The notes: generated by a model from the letters alone, not told the origin. A stretch of DNA of 64,000 nucleotides from Hyphomonadaceae bacterium (GCA_022844345.1 JALHLU010000002.1:225018-289017), one strand, 5' to 3'. Shown: positions 1 through 9,788, counted from the first letter of the stretch. Translations and numbers: made by a program.

Positions 1-488
1 TCCGGAGTCAGGATCTCAATGGTCGCCTTGGGCGCCGCCGCGCGGATCGCGCGCACCACAGCCGCGAAATGCTCCGCCCCGCCATCAGCCAGGTCATCGC
101 GATCCACTGAGGTAATAACGACATGGCCGAGCCCCATCGCCGCCACTGTCTCGCCCACCCGGCGCGGCTCATCCGCATCCAGCGGCGCCGGAAGCCCCGT
201 GCGCACATTGCAGAATGAGCAGGCGCGCGTGCACGTATCGCCCATGATCATCAGGGTGGCGTGCTTCTTGGTCCAGCACTCGCCGATATTGGGGCAGCTG
301 GCCTCCTCGCACACGGTCACCAGTTTCGCGTCCCGCACGAGCTGGCGCGTTTCAAGGTACCCTGCGCTGGTCGGGGCCTTGACCCGAATCCATGGCGGCT
401 TCCGGAGGAGCGGGGTGTCTTCCCGCCCCTCTTTCTCCGGGTGACGGGGGCGCTCCCCCTTGTCTTTATGGTCCAATAGCGTGGGCAT
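1..488 (-). CDS. lipA: Lipoyl synthase LipA (N-terminal part, cut by window edge)
   Basis: Radical-SAM enzyme that inserts two sulfurs into octanoyl-lysine of lipoyl domains, the cofactor needed by the PDH complex encoded nearby. The visible 162 residues start at an ATG (486-488). They contain the auxiliary-cluster cysteines C-x4-C-x5-C ([12 protein letters not shown]) followed by the radical-SAM CxxxCxxC motif (CTRACSFC), then the conserved [19 protein letters not shown] region. The reading frame runs out of the window at base 1, so the C-terminal half is missing only because of the window edge. The gene points away from the acyl-ACP synthetase, leaving a 143-bp divergent spacer. In many alphaproteobacteria lipA follows lpdA directly; here a plus-strand gene separates them. 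Confidence 0.95.
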   Translation of the reverse strand, partial: MPTLLDHKDKGERPRHPEKEGREDTPLLRKPPWIRVKAPTSAGYLETRQLVRDAKLVTVCEEASCPNIGECWTKKHATLMIMGDTCTRACSFCNVRTGLPAPLDADEPRRVGETVAAMGLGHVVITSVDRDDLADGGAEHFAAVVRAIRAAAPKATIEILTP

Positions 489-631
489 GGGCCCCTGTTA
501 CCTCGGTTTGCCGCACTGCGAAATGCGGTTCGCTGGCTATGTCTTTGAGCGTTTGTGCTTTCTGGGCCACCGTCTATATTACCGGCAATAAATAATAGAG
601 CGCTGATGGGCGCCACAGGGAGGTTTACCAG

Positions 632-2227
632 ATGGCGTCACTGCGATCCGCCTACGATCCCCGCCATGCCGAGACCGGCGTGTTCACCGCCCTGCTGGCG
701 GCGCGCAAGGAATACGGGGGCAAGAAGATCGTCCTGCACGATGCGGACGACCGGAAACTTTCCTACGACGATATCATCCGCGCCGCCTTCGCGCTGGGGT
801 CCGCCCTCAAGAAGGGCACGCGCAAAGGCGAAGCCGTCGGCGTCATGCTGCCGACCGGCGCCGGCGCCGTCATCACCTTCTTTGCTGTGAACGCCTATGG
901 CCGCGTCCCGGCCATGCTGAACTTCTCTGCCGGCGCCCGGAACGTTCGCGCTGCGCTGAAAGCCGCCCAGGTCAATCGCATCATCACTGCCCATGCCTTC
1001 ATCGAGAAGGCCGAGCTCCATGAACTGGTGGGCGAACTGAAGTCGGATGCCGAGTTCATCTATCTCGAAGATGTGCGCGCTGCTCTCGGCGCCGGACAGA
1101 AAGCTGCCGGCGCCCTTGGGCCGATGGCGCCGTGGATGTTCACCTCATCCCCAAATCCGGGCGACCCCGCCGTGATCCTCTTCACCTCCGGCACCGAGGG
1201 CGATCCCAAAGGCGTCGCCCTGTCCCATCGCAATATCGTCGCCAACGTTCACCAGATCCTGGCGCACGTGCCTGAAGCCCTGGGCCTGGACGACGTGCTG
1301 TTCAATCCGCTGCCAACCTTCCACTGCTTCGGCCTCACCGCCGGCGCGTTGTTGCCCCTGCTTGGCGGCATGAAGTCGGTGCTGCATCCGTCTCCGCTGC
1401 AGACAAAGATCATTCCCAAGCGCGTGGAAGAAACGGGCGCGACGATCCTGTTCGCAACGGATACGTTCCTCAATCAATATATTCGCGCCTGTCAGGGCAA
1501 TGAGTTGGGCAAACTCCGCTTCGCTGTCTGCGGCGCAGAGCGTGTCCGCGACGAGACGCGCCAACTGGTTCGCCGCCGTTTCAATGTCGAACTCCTGGAG
1601 GGCTACGGCGTTACTGAAGCCTCGCCTGTGGTCGCCGTGAACCAGCCTGGCGACAACCGCCCCGGCACTGTTGGCCGCATGCTGCCCGGCATCGAGGCGA
1701 AGTTCGAGGCCGTGCCGGGGATCAACAACGGAGGCCGGATGCTCGTCCGCGGCCCCAACGTCATGCTGGGCTACATCTCTTCAGCACGCCCGGGCGAGAT
1801 CCAACCGCTTCCCGAAGGCTGGCACGACACCGGCGACGTTGTCAGCCAGGAGGAAGGTGGGGCGATTGCGATCAAAGGCCGCCTCAAGCGCTTCGCCAAG
1901 ATCGGCGGCGAGATGGTGTCGCTTGCTGTAGCAGAGAACTGCGCCTCAACGCTCTGGCGCGACCATGATCACGCCGCCGCCGTCCTGCCGGACAAGCGCA
2001 AGGGCGAGCAGATCGTGCTGCTCACGACTTTCCCGAAGGCCGATCGCAGCGATCTGCAACGTTGGGCCCAGGACCACGGCGTCAACGAACTGTCCCTGCC
2101 CCGCAAAATCTTCCAGGTGAAGGCAATCCCCGTCCTCGGCACCGGCAAGATGGACATCGGCGCTGTGCAGAAGCTCGCCGCCGATCTTGCCGCTGGCGTT
2201 GAGGCAGGAGCGCAAGCGGCGGAGTAG
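632..2227 (+). CDS. Aas-like acyl-[acyl-carrier-protein] synthetase (AMP-binding enzyme)
   Basis: 531-residue member of the adenylate-forming family. It activates a fatty acid with ATP and passes it to ACP or CoA. The P-loop-like AMP-binding motif is ILFTSGTEGDPKGVALSH (about residues 187-204), followed by EGYGVTEASPVV and the hinge region YDTGD-type sequence WHDTGDVV. The late motif GRLKRFAKIGGEMVSL resembles the synthetase half of E. coli Aas, which recycles 2-acyl-glycerophosphoethanolamine. The acyltransferase half of Aas is absent, so the acceptor is uncertain. An AGGGAGG ribosome-binding site lies 7-8 bases before the ATG. It sits alone on the plus strand between lipA and lpdA. Confidence 0.85.
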   Translation: MASLRSAYDPRHAETGVFTALLAARKEYGGKKIVLHDADDRKLSYDDIIRAAFALGSALKKGTRKGEAVGVMLPTGAGAVITFFAVNAYGRVPAMLNFSAGARNVRAALKAAQVNRIITAHAFIEKAELHELVGELKSDAEFIYLEDVRAALGAGQKAAGALGPMAPWMFTSSPNPGDPAVILFTSGTEGDPKGVALSHRNIVANVHQILAHVPEALGLDDVLFNPLPTFHCFGLTAGALLPLLGGMKSVLHPSPLQTKIIPKRVEETGATILFATDTFLNQYIRACQGNELGKLRFAVCGAERVRDETRQLVRRRFNVELLEGYGVTEASPVVAVNQPGDNRPGTVGRMLPGIEAKFEAVPGINNGGRMLVRGPNVMLGYISSARPGEIQPLPEGWHDTGDVVSQEEGGAIAIKGRLKRFAKIGGEMVSLAVAENCASTLWRDHDHAAAVLPDKRKGEQIVLLTTFPKADRSDLQRWAQDHGVNELSLPRKIFQVKAIPVLGTGKMDIGAVQKLAADLAAGVEAGAQAAE

Positions 2228-2335
2228 GACTGCCGGCCTCCCGCCCGGCAGCGCGTCGCAAGCGATGCGATCGGTCAACATCTGCATTCGCTGTTGCCGA
2301 GCAATGCCAGGCAGGCGCGCGGCGGTTCAGAGAGA

Positions 2336-3751
2336 TCAGATATGCAGCGGCCGCCCATAAGCGGCGAGAACACTCTCGTGCATCATCTCACTCAGCGTCG
2401 GGTGCGGGAACACCGTCTCCATCAGTTCCGCTTCGGTCAGCTCGCCCTGCCGCGCTATGCAATAGCCTTGGATCAGCTCCGTCACGCCCTCGCCCGCCAT
2501 GTGCGCGCCGAGCAATTCGCCCGAGTCCGCATCGAAGATCGTCTTCACGATGCCTTCGGGTTCGCCCAGCGCGATGGCCTTGCCGTTGCCGATGAACGGA
2601 AACTTGCCGACCTTGAGCTTGCGCCCTGTCTTCTTCGCGGCCTCTTCGGTCATGCCGACTGAAGCAACCTGCGGATGCGAATAGGTGCAGCCCGGCACAT
2701 TCCACGGATCGAACTTGTGCTTCGGCGTCTGCCCCGCGATCCCCTCGACCACGATCACGCCCTCATGCATCGCCTTGTGCGCCAGCCAGGGCGGCCCGGT
2801 GACATCGCCGATCGCATAGAGCCCCGGCACATTCGTCTTGCCGAATCCATCGACCACGATGTGCGTCTTCTCCACCTTCACGCCCAATGCCTCGAGCCCG
2901 ATGTTCTCGACATTGCCGACAATGCCGATGGCGAGGATCACCTTGTCCGCCTTCAGCGTCTGCGCGCCGTCCTTGGCCGTGATCTCCGCCGTCGCCACGC
3001 CCTTGTCCACCTTCAGCGACTTTACCTGCGCCGAGGTCAGGAATTTGATCCCCTGCCTACCGAGCTGCTTCAGCATGAAGGCGGAAATCTCCGCATCCTC
3101 CACAGGCAGGATGCGATCCAGCGCCTCCACCACCGTCACTTCCGCGCCCATGGTGCGATAGAAGCTCGCAAACTCGATCCCGATGGCGCCCGAGCCGATC
3201 ACCAGCAGGGTCTTCGGCATCTCGGTCGGAACCATCGCCTCGCGATACGCCCACACCGTCTTGCCATCCACCTTCAGCCCGATATCCGGAATCTCCCGCG
3301 CCCGCGCGCCCGTCGCCAGCATCACATGCTTGCCGGTGTATGTCCCCTCGCCCTTCCCCTTCTCGACGATCACCTTCGGCGCGCCTGCGCCCTTCTCCAG
3401 CCGCGCTGTTCCCACCAGCACATCGATCTTGTGCTTCTTCATCAGGAACGTCACGCCATTGGAAAGCTGCTGCGCCACGCCGCGCGAGCGCTTCACCACC
3501 GCATCCAGCATCACCTTCGGGTTCTCGACCGAGAGCCCATAGTCCTTCGCATGCGTGATGAGATGAAACACCTCGCTCGACCGCAGCAGCGCCTTGGTCG
3601 GAATGCATCCCCAGTTGAGACAGATGCCGCCCAGCTCGGCGCGCTCCACAATCGCAGTCTTCATCCCGAGCTGCGACGCGCGGATCGCGGCGACGTATCC
3701 GCCGGGCCCGGAGCCGATGATGATGAGGTCGTAGGTTTTGGCGTCAGCCAT
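2336..3751 (-). CDS. lpdA: Dihydrolipoyl dehydrogenase (E3)
   Basis: FAD flavoprotein of 471 residues that reoxidises dihydrolipoamide with NAD+, the E3 step of the pyruvate dehydrogenase complex. It shows the N-terminal FAD-binding GSGPGGYVAA motif, the redox-active disulfide GGICLNWGCIPTKALL (two Cys five apart, about residues 43-48), an NAD-binding GSGAIGIEFA motif near residue 187, and the C-terminal HPTLSE stretch carrying the catalytic His used by the opposite subunit. Length is normal for the family. It is the last gene of the minus-strand pdh operon and begins directly after the stop of the 82-residue membrane protein. Confidence 0.97.
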   Translation of the reverse strand: MADAKTYDLIIIGSGPGGYVAAIRASQLGMKTAIVERAELGGICLNWGCIPTKALLRSSEVFHLITHAKDYGLSVENPKVMLDAVVKRSRGVAQQLSNGVTFLMKKHKIDVLVGTARLEKGAGAPKVIVEKGKGEGTYTGKHVMLATGARAREIPDIGLKVDGKTVWAYREAMVPTEMPKTLLVIGSGAIGIEFASFYRTMGAEVTVVEALDRILPVEDAEISAFMLKQLGRQGIKFLTSAQVKSLKVDKGVATAEITAKDGAQTLKADKVILAIGIVGNVENIGLEALGVKVEKTHIVVDGFGKTNVPGLYAIGDVTGPPWLAHKAMHEGVIVVEGIAGQTPKHKFDPWNVPGCTYSHPQVASVGMTEEAAKKTGRKLKVGKFPFIGNGKAIALGEPEGIVKTIFDADSGELLGAHMAGEGVTELIQGYCIARQGELTEAELMETVFPHPTLSEMMHESVLAAYGRPLHI

Positions 3752-4000
3752 TTACAGGTCCCGATCCTTGTCCGAAATGCCAATCCGCAATTTCAGACCT
3801 TTTCGAAGAGTCTCAGGGAGATTTCTGAAGTACTCTGGCCCCAACTTGATCAGGCCATAGAGACCGAACGCCAGAAAGAGCGGCATGATTAGCACGAAGC
3901 GGATCATGACCTCGCGTGAGTCTGCAGACCCCGACATCCACAACCCTCCGCCCACGCACGCGATAAGCAACACGAGTGAGACTGGTGTAACGGGGATCAC
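3752..4000 (-). CDS. Small two-helix membrane protein embedded in pdh operon
   Basis: 82-residue protein of unknown function. It has two hydrophobic segments (about residues 6-23 and 33-52), an Arg between them and a basic, charged C-terminal tail. Its ATG shares ATGA with the stop of pdhC, and its stop abuts the lpdA start, so it must be transcribed and probably translationally coupled with the E2 and E3 genes. No motif was recognised. Membrane proteins are not standard members of this operon. It could be an accessory that ties the complex to the membrane, or simply a hitch-hiker; the sequence does not decide. Confidence 0.75.
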   Translation of the reverse strand: MIPVTPVSLVLLIACVGGGLWMSGSADSREVMIRFVLIMPLFLAFGLYGLIKLGPEYFRNLPETLRKGLKLRIGISDKDRDL

Positions 4001-5283
4001 AGCAACATCGCCTCAGGCGTCTCGACGAACTGCTTGAAGCTCGCCAGCCACCGCGCCCCCGTCGCGCCATCCACAACGCGGTGATCGCAGGTCAGCGTCA
4101 CGGTCATCATCGTGGCGACCACAACCTTGTCGTCCTTCACCACCGCGCGCTTCTCGCCTGCGCCCACCGAGAGGATCATCCCCTCCGGCGGATTGATGAT
4201 CGAGGCGAACTGCCGGATGCCCATCATGCCGAGGTTCGAGATCGAGAATGTGCCGCCCATATACTCCTGCGGCTTCAGCTTCTTCTCGCGCGCCCGCGCC
4301 GCCAGATCCTTCATCTCGGCGGCGATCTGCGCCAGGCCCTTGCTCTGCGCATCGCGCACCACCGGCGTGATCAGTCCGCCCGCAATGGCCACCGCCACCG
4401 AGACATGCGCAGACTTGTGCTGCGCCACGCCCTTGTCGGTGTAGCTGGCGTTCGCATCCGGATGCGCCATCAGCGCCATCGCGCACGCCTTGATCAGCAT
4501 GTCGTTGACCGACACCTTCACCCCGGCCTTCTCGCCCGCTTCGTTGATCCGCAAGCGCGCCGACAGCAGGTGATCGATCTCGAGATCGATCGTCAGCGGG
4601 AAGTGCGGCACCTGCATGAAGCTCTGCGTGAGCCTGCGTGCTGTAACCTTCCGCACGCCATCGAGCGGGATCAGCTCATACGTATCCGGCGCATAGACGC
4701 GATCATCCAGCACCGCCGGTTCGATCAGGCTCGTGATGCCGCCGCCAACCGCAGGCGCCTGCTTCGCCCCCGCCTGCGCCTTCTCCACATCCGCCTTGAT
4801 AATCCGCCCATGCGGGCCGGAGCCCTTCAGCGCCAGCAGGTCAACACCCTTCGCGCTCGCCAGCCGCTTCGCAAGCGGGGACGCCTTGATGCGCGTACCC
4901 GCAGCGACCGCCACAGGCGCCCGTCCTCCACCGCCGACAGGCGGGGGAGGTGGATCGGCGCGCGGCGCCGAGACGGAGGGGGCCGGTTGCGCAGCAACCG
5001 GTTTGGGCGCCGCGCCCGCAGCCTTCGCCGGAGCCGCCGCCCCACCACCATCCAGCTCCGCAATCACAGCGTTGACCTTCACGCCCTGCGCGCCCTCTTC
5101 GACTAGGAGCTTCGTGACCGTGCCCTCATCGACAGCCTCGACTTCCATCGTCGCCTTGTCGGTCTCGATCTCGGCGATGATGTCTCCCGGCTTCACCTTG
5201 TCGCCGACCTTCACATGCCACTTGGCGAGGTTCCCCTCCTCCATCGTGGGCGACAGCGCAGGCATGGTGATGGGAGTGGTCAT
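3997..5283 (-). CDS. pdhC: Pyruvate dehydrogenase E2, dihydrolipoyl acetyltransferase
   Basis: 428-residue core subunit that transfers acetyl groups from lipoamide to CoA. Order of domains: one lipoyl domain (residues 1-75, lipoyl Lys in [15 protein letters not shown]), an Ala/Pro-rich linker, a peripheral subunit-binding domain ([15 protein letters not shown]...[12 protein letters not shown]), and the catalytic domain ending in [16 protein letters not shown] with the active-site His. The start chosen is the ATG that overlaps the pdhB stop (TAATG). It is preceded by GGGAGA inside the end of pdhB and gives [15 protein letters not shown]; a start seven codons upstream is less likely. Confidence 0.95.
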   Translation of the reverse strand: MTTPITMPALSPTMEEGNLAKWHVKVGDKVKPGDIIAEIETDKATMEVEAVDEGTVTKLLVEEGAQGVKVNAVIAELDGGGAAAPAKAAGAAPKPVAAQPAPSVSAPRADPPPPPVGGGGRAPVAVAAGTRIKASPLAKRLASAKGVDLLALKGSGPHGRIIKADVEKAQAGAKQAPAVGGGITSLIEPAVLDDRVYAPDTYELIPLDGVRKVTARRLTQSFMQVPHFPLTIDLEIDHLLSARLRINEAGEKAGVKVSVNDMLIKACAMALMAHPDANASYTDKGVAQHKSAHVSVAVAIAGGLITPVVRDAQSKGLAQIAAEMKDLAARAREKKLKPQEYMGGTFSISNLGMMGIRQFASIINPPEGMILSVGAGEKRAVVKDDKVVVATMMTVTLTCDHRVVDGATGARWLASFKQFVETPEAMLL

Positions 5284-6701
5284 TACTCTGTCTCCCGGTA
5301 GCAAACCTTCTTCGCCGCCTCGACGATGTCCTGCGCATTCGGCAGCGACAGCCTCTCCAGGTTCGCCGCATACGGCAGCGGCACGTCCTTCTGCGCCACG
5401 CGCAGCGGCGGGGCGTCGAGATAGTCGAAGGCGTGCTCAACGACGGCCGCCGCGATCTCCGCGCCGACGCCGAAGAAGCGCCAGCCCTCCTCGCAGCAGA
5501 CGATGCGGTTGGTTTTCTTCACGCTCTCGATGACGGTTTCGGTGTCCAGCGGACGCAGCGAGCGCAGGTCGATAACCTCCGCCTCGATTCCCATGCCGGC
5601 CAGTTCTTCCGCCGCATCCAGCGCGAACTTCACCATCCGCGAGTGCGCCACAAGCGTCACGTCCGTACCTTCACGGCGGATGCGCGCCTTGCCGATCGGC
5701 AGCACGAAATCCTCAACCTCCGGAACATCGAACTCGACGCCGTACATCAGTTCGTGCTCGAGGAAGACCACAGGGTTCGGATCGCGGATCGCCGCCTTGA
5801 GCAGGCCCTTGGCGTCCGCCGCATCATAGGGCGCGAGAACCTTCAGACCCGGCACATGGCCATACCAGGCCGAATAATCCTGGCTGTGCTGCGCGCCCAC
5901 GCGGCTCGCCGCGCCGTTCGGCCCACGGAACACGATGGGGCAGCCCATCTGCCCGCCCGACATGTACAGCGTCTTGGCCGCCGAGTTGATGATGTGGTCG
6001 ATAGCCTGCATCGCGAAGTTGAACGTCATGAACTCGACAATCGGCTTCAGCCCGCCAAACGCCGCGCCCACGCCAAGGCCAGCAAAGCCATACTCGGTGA
6101 TCGGCGTATCGATCACGCGCCGGTCGCCAAACTCCTCCAGCAGCCCACGGCTCACCTTGTACGCGCCCTGATACTGGCCGACTTCCTCGCCCATCAGGAA
6201 CACGCGCTCATCGCGCCGCATCTCCTCGGCAATGGCATCGCGCAGCGCATCGCGCACGGCGGTCTTCTTGTAGGTCACGCCCTCAGGCAGCGTCGGATCG
6301 TGCAACCCCTCAGCCGCCGCCACCTTCTGCTCCGGCGCCCGCAGGCGATGGCCGTCATTCTTGGCCTTCTGCTCGGGCGCCGCGGTTTCGGCCACGGCCT
6401 GCGCCGGAGCATCGACCTTTGCGGTTTTCGCCTTGCCGTTGCTCTTCGGCTTCGGCGCCTCGCCCTCGGCCGACAGCTGCGCAATGATCGCGTTGACCTT
6501 CACGCCCTCGGTTCCAGCCTCGACCATCAGCTTCGAGATCACGCCCTCATCGACGGCCTCGACCTCCATCGTGGCCTTATCAGTTTCAATCTCGGCGATC
6601 ACATCGCCGGGCTTCACAGTGTCGCCTTCCTTGACGAGCCACTTGGCCAGCTTGCCCTCCTCCATGGTGGGCGACAGTGCGGGCATCAGAATGTCGGTCA
6701 T
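5283..6701 (-). CDS. pdhB: Pyruvate dehydrogenase E1 beta with N-terminal lipoyl domain
   Basis: 472-residue beta subunit of the thiamine-diphosphate E1 enzyme, which decarboxylates pyruvate together with PdhA. Residues 1-75 form a complete lipoyl domain ([16 protein letters not shown]...[11 protein letters not shown]), followed by an Ala/Lys linker and the transketolase-like pyrimidine-binding domain ([12 protein letters not shown]...[15 protein letters not shown]) and C-terminal domain. A lipoyl domain fused to E1 beta is a known alphaproteobacterial arrangement. Its ATG overlaps the stop of the small lipoprotein gene (ATGA), so translation of the two is probably coupled. Confidence 0.96.
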   Translation of the reverse strand: MTDILMPALSPTMEEGKLAKWLVKEGDTVKPGDVIAEIETDKATMEVEAVDEGVISKLMVEAGTEGVKVNAIIAQLSAEGEAPKPKSNGKAKTAKVDAPAQAVAETAAPEQKAKNDGHRLRAPEQKVAAAEGLHDPTLPEGVTYKKTAVRDALRDAIAEEMRRDERVFLMGEEVGQYQGAYKVSRGLLEEFGDRRVIDTPITEYGFAGLGVGAAFGGLKPIVEFMTFNFAMQAIDHIINSAAKTLYMSGGQMGCPIVFRGPNGAASRVGAQHSQDYSAWYGHVPGLKVLAPYDAADAKGLLKAAIRDPNPVVFLEHELMYGVEFDVPEVEDFVLPIGKARIRREGTDVTLVAHSRMVKFALDAAEELAGMGIEAEVIDLRSLRPLDTETVIESVKKTNRIVCCEEGWRFFGVGAEIAAAVVEHAFDYLDAPPLRVAQKDVPLPYAANLERLSLPNAQDIVEAAKKVCYRETE

Positions 6702-7045
6702 CGCGGCGCCACTCGTCCTTGATCGTCAATCACTGTCGCGAAATCCGGTGTCGCCGAGAGCTGGATCGGCATGCCCTGGGCCTTCGCTGTTTCGATGATG
6801 GAAATGAAGACAGCCATCTGTGCCTCAGTCGGCTGCGACTGGCCGTCCTCTCGGTAGTAAACAATAAGCGTTCCTTCCGGAGCCGCTCGCAGAGATGCCG
6901 CGACATCGCTGGTCGGTTTGCCGTTCACCTCGGTGTGCCCGTCCCGCATGACGGCAATCTTCAGTCGGCCGTCATTTGTCGATTGGGCTTCGGCGCAACC
7001 CGTCAACATAAAGGCTGTTACAAGCCCGATGGTCACGCCCCTCAT
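6698..7045 (-). CDS. Small lipoprotein embedded between pdhA and pdhB
   Basis: 115-residue predicted lipoprotein. The start used is the ATG forming ATGA with the pdhA stop; the next residues ([17 protein letters not shown]) are a short signal peptide ending in an LTGC lipobox, with the lipid-bearing Cys at residue 17. The mature part ([17 protein letters not shown]...[11 protein letters not shown]...[16 protein letters not shown]) faintly resembles the periplasmic alpha/beta domain of ExbD/TolR proteins, but the transmembrane anchor and Asp of that family are missing. It overlaps both neighbours by four bases, so it is an integral operon member. An exported protein inside an operon for a cytoplasmic complex is unexpected. 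Confidence 0.75.
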   Translation of the reverse strand: MRGVTIGLVTAFMLTGCAEAQSTNDGRLKIAVMRDGHTEVNGKPTSDVAASLRAAPEGTLIVYYREDGQSQPTEAQMAVFISIIETAKAQGMPIQLSATPDFATVIDDQGRVAPR

Positions 7046-8058
7046 GCCCGGCTCTCCACCAGCACATCCGTCCACAGCTCGTCCGGATGCGGCTCCGGGC
7101 TGTCCTGCGCGAACTGCGCCGAGTCATTCACGATTTCGCGCACCTCGGCCTCGATCTTTTTGAGATCGTCCTCGGTGACGTGCTTCGCATCCAGCAGCTT
7201 CTTCTTCAGCATCTCGATCGGATCGCGGTGCTCGCGCACGTCCTGCACTTCTTCGCGCGTACGATACTTCGCCGGGTCGGACATCGAGTGCCCGCGATAG
7301 CGATACGTCTTCATCTCGAGGATGTAGGGCCCATCGCCATCACGCGCGCGCTTCACGGCCTTGGCCGCCGCCTTGCGCACGGCCAGCACGTCCATCCCGT
7401 CCACTTCCTCGCCCGGAATCTCGAACGAGATCCCGCGCTTGAACAGCTCGGTCTCGGCCGACGCCCGCGCGATCGACGTACCCATCGCATACTGGTTGTT
7501 CTCGATCACATAGACGACCGGCAGTTTCCACAGCGAGGCCATGTTGAACGCCTCGTAGACCTGTCCCTGGTTCGATGCGCCGTCGCCGAAATAGGCGATG
7601 CAGACAGCATCTGTACCCTTGTACTTGTTGGAGAAGGCCAGCCCCGTGCCCAGCGGCACTTGTGCGCCGACAATGCCGTGGCCGCCGAAGAAGTTCTTCT
7701 CGCGGCTGAACATGTGCATCGAGCCGCCCTTGCCGCGCGCATAGCCGCCCTCGCGTCCGGTCAGCTCGGCCATCACGCCACGCGACGTCATGCCAGCGGC
7801 CAGCATGTGGCCGTGGTCGCGGTATCCGGTGATCACCTGGTCGTCGGGCTCGAGAATCGCCTGCACGCCGACCACGACCGCTTCCTGCCCGATATAGAGG
7901 TGGCAGAAGCCTGCAATCAGGCCCATTCCGTAGAGTTGGCCGGCCTTTTCCTCGAACCGGCGGATTAAAAGCATGTCCCGATAAAAGCCAATCAATTCAG
8001 CTTTCTGCGGTTCTGACACCGGTTTCCTAACCCTCGCCCCGCCAGTCTTGCCTGTCAT
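7042..8058 (-). CDS. pdhA: Pyruvate dehydrogenase E1 alpha
   Basis: Alpha subunit of the E1 component, which binds thiamine diphosphate and magnesium. The ThDP motif GDGASNQGQVYEAFNMA...ENNQYAMGT is clear, and the phosphorylation-loop region YRYRGHSMSDPAKYRTREE is conserved. From the ATG at 8058 (MTGKTGGARVRK) the protein has 338 residues, typical of the family. A GTG at 8145 in the same frame would add 29 low-complexity residues and is less likely. It is the first gene of the pdh block, 120 bp downstream of ftsB on the same strand, so it may have its own promoter or share that of ftsB. Confidence 0.95.
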   Translation of the reverse strand: MTGKTGGARVRKPVSEPQKAELIGFYRDMLLIRRFEEKAGQLYGMGLIAGFCHLYIGQEAVVVGVQAILEPDDQVITGYRDHGHMLAAGMTSRGVMAELTGREGGYARGKGGSMHMFSREKNFFGGHGIVGAQVPLGTGLAFSNKYKGTDAVCIAYFGDGASNQGQVYEAFNMASLWKLPVVYVIENNQYAMGTSIARASAETELFKRGISFEIPGEEVDGMDVLAVRKAAAKAVKRARDGDGPYILEMKTYRYRGHSMSDPAKYRTREEVQDVREHRDPIEMLKKKLLDAKHVTEDDLKKIEAEVREIVNDSAQFAQDSPEPHPDELWTDVLVESRA

Positions 8059-8178
8059 AGCCTGTAATCCCTGCGCTGAAGGGGAAGATAGGGGAGGAAC
8101 CGCCCCTGTTCCTAGCTTATCGCGAGAAAACGCGGCGTGTTCCACTCATTTTTTGGGAACAGCCCGATTGGAAAGCGG

Positions 8179-8481
8179 TCAGCGCGCCGAGACCAGCAAT
8201 TCGTCTGGCCGGACATAGGAAAGCTGGGTCCGCGCGATCTCCTCGACATAATCGAGGTCCATCGTCGGATCACGCAGGCGCACCAGCGCGGCCTGGATTT
8301 CGTCGCGGCGGATTTCAAGATCGGCCAGCTGGGTTTCGAGGGCTTCTTCCTGCTTCTGCAGCTCCGCCCAGGCGGCCAGGCCCTGATCGCCGGCCAGCGC
8401 GTGATAGCAAAAATACACCAGCAGCGCGCCGATGGCGGCGGGCAGCAGGAAGGACTTTGCCATTCCCAGGACCCCGTTCAT
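8179..8481 (-). CDS. ftsB: FtsB-like septum formation initiator protein
   Basis: 100-residue single-pass protein of the divisome FtsB/DivIC family. In other bacteria it forms a complex with FtsL and FtsQ that activates septal peptidoglycan synthesis. A short cytoplasmic end is followed by a hydrophobic helix (FLLPAAIGALLVYFCYHAL, about residues 11-29), then a heptad-patterned coiled coil (LQKQEEALETQLADLEIRRDEI) and a short conserved tail (DYVEEIARTQLSYVRPDELL). The start MNGVLGMAK is chosen because AGAGGGAG lies about a dozen bases upstream; MAKS, six codons later, is the alternative. Its position before pdhA matches other alphaproteobacteria. Confidence 0.88.
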   Translation of the reverse strand: MNGVLGMAKSFLLPAAIGALLVYFCYHALAGDQGLAAWAELQKQEEALETQLADLEIRRDEIQAALVRLRDPTMDLDYVEEIARTQLSYVRPDELLVSAR

Positions 8482-8711
8482 CGACGTTATCGACTCCCTC
8501 TCACATGCCCCGCGCCGCACAGGTGCCTGCGTCCCGGTTAACCAGCTGTAAATCGAGCCGCCAGACCTTTGATAAAGCTCCGGATCAGTTTCGATACGAC
8601 CTCATTTTGCTCCTTGGGGGAGCCCTCCAGGCGCTTATGGCACGAACGATTGAATGGATCATGACCGGAGCGCCGGCATCAATCGCGGGGCGGCAGGTCC
8701 GCAAAACGCAA

Positions 8712-8735
8712 ACGGCGCCCGTCGCCGGGCGCCGT
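8712..8735 (-). terminator. Putative terminator after ssb
   Basis: Perfect 10-bp stem ACGGCGCCCG/CGGGCGCCGT with a TCGC loop, about 27 bases beyond the ssb stop. The minus-strand sequence after it reads TTGCGTTTTGCG, a short U-rich run. It separates ssb from the ftsB-pdh block. Confidence 0.6.
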
Positions 8736-8761
8736 GCAGCAAAGTCCCGAAGGCCTGAGGC

Positions 8762-9268
8762 CTAGAACGGAATCTCGTCGTCGAAGTCGCCGCCGCGCGA
8801 GAAGTCTTCTGCCGGGCCCTTGCCGCCCTTGCCTTTCGGTCCCGCGCCGCGTGCAGGCGCGCGGTCCTGATTGTACTCGCCGCGATCGCCCCCGGCGCCA
8901 GCGCCGCCACCTTCGTTGCGGCCGTCCAGCATGGTCAGCGTCGCATTGAAGTTCCGCAGCACAACCTCGGTCGAATACTTGTCGTTACCGTCCTTGTCCT
9001 GCCACTTGCGGGTTTCCAGAGCGCCTTCGATGTAAACCTTCGCGCCTTTCTTGAGGTACTGCTCGCAAATGCGCACCAGCCCCTCGTTGAAGACCACGAC
9101 GCGGTGCCACTCGGTCTTTTCCTTGCGCTCGCCCGAGGCCTTGTCGCGCCACGTCTCGGACGTCGCGATCGAAAGGTTGGCGAGGGATGAGCCCGAGGGC
9201 ATCTGCTTGATTTCGGGATCCCGGCCCAGATTGCCGATGAGGATCACCTTGTTGACCGATCCGGCCAT
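8762..9268 (-). CDS. ssb: Single-stranded DNA-binding protein
   Basis: 168-residue SSB that coats single-stranded DNA during replication, repair and recombination. It starts [19 protein letters not shown], the canonical OB-fold N-terminus. Conserved [22 protein letters not shown] and [17 protein letters not shown] stretches follow, then a Gly-rich flexible linker and the acidic tip DFDDEIPF that recruits partner proteins. In-frame codons upstream of this ATG have no SSB character. A perfect SOS box lies 182-196 bp upstream, so induction by DNA damage is likely. Confidence 0.96.
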   Translation of the reverse strand: MAGSVNKVILIGNLGRDPEIKQMPSGSSLANLSIATSETWRDKASGERKEKTEWHRVVVFNEGLVRICEQYLKKGAKVYIEGALETRKWQDKDGNDKYSTEVVLRNFNATLTMLDGRNEGGGAGAGGDRGEYNQDRAPARGAGPKGKGGKGPAEDFSRGGDFDDEIPF

Positions 9269-9788
9269 GGTCGTCTCCGTTTGCACTCCGGCCCCGATTG
9301 CCTTCCGCAACCGCTCCGGTTCCTGACACAGGACGGGCACCTTACGGCCGCCCGCCACTCCACGCGACACCGCCCCGCCGTTTTGGCGGCGCCAAGCTGT
9401 GGAGCCATTTGGCCGTCCACAGGATGGTCACGCCGGCCGGCTGGACCGCGTTCTTCGTTTGTTCTTTCACAGAACGGACGCCAGAGCAAGATATTGTTGG
9501 CGTCACGGCCGGTCCTCGCCCTGCCCTTCGCTCACATTTTTGGCTGCCGATTAGCCCCCGGCAACCAGGTGGTCCCGGAGTTGAAGGTGGGTGGGGGCCG
9601 TTGCCGGGCCGTGCTCTATCCACGGCCCACGGTGCAAGTGCGCGGCTGAGCCTCGACGGCCCTTTGCACTGCGGTACGTGTCCCGAGCGCATCAGGTCGC
9701 GGGGATTGAGGCGATCTCACTGATCACGATATCTAAAACAGCCAGTTGACGCCGGTGGCGGTCCGCTTCTGAAAGATGCGCGCGGGGG
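9269..9788. other. 520-bp spacer upstream of ssb, no gene recognised
   Basis: No supported coding region. It holds the ssb promoter region with an SOS box at 9450-9464 and a small hairpin around 9607-9630 (GGGCCGTG...CACGGCCC). Open frames here on the plus strand are Pro/Arg-rich and look like high-GC noise. Confidence 0.6.
9450..9464 (-). promoter_or_regulatory. LexA SOS box upstream of ssb
   Basis: GTTCTTCGTTTGTTC is an exact GTTC-N7-GTTC direct repeat, the alphaproteobacterial LexA operator. It lies 182-196 bp before the ssb start. A second, inverted arrangement GTTCT-N5-AGAAC spans 9461-9475. Confidence 0.75.
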
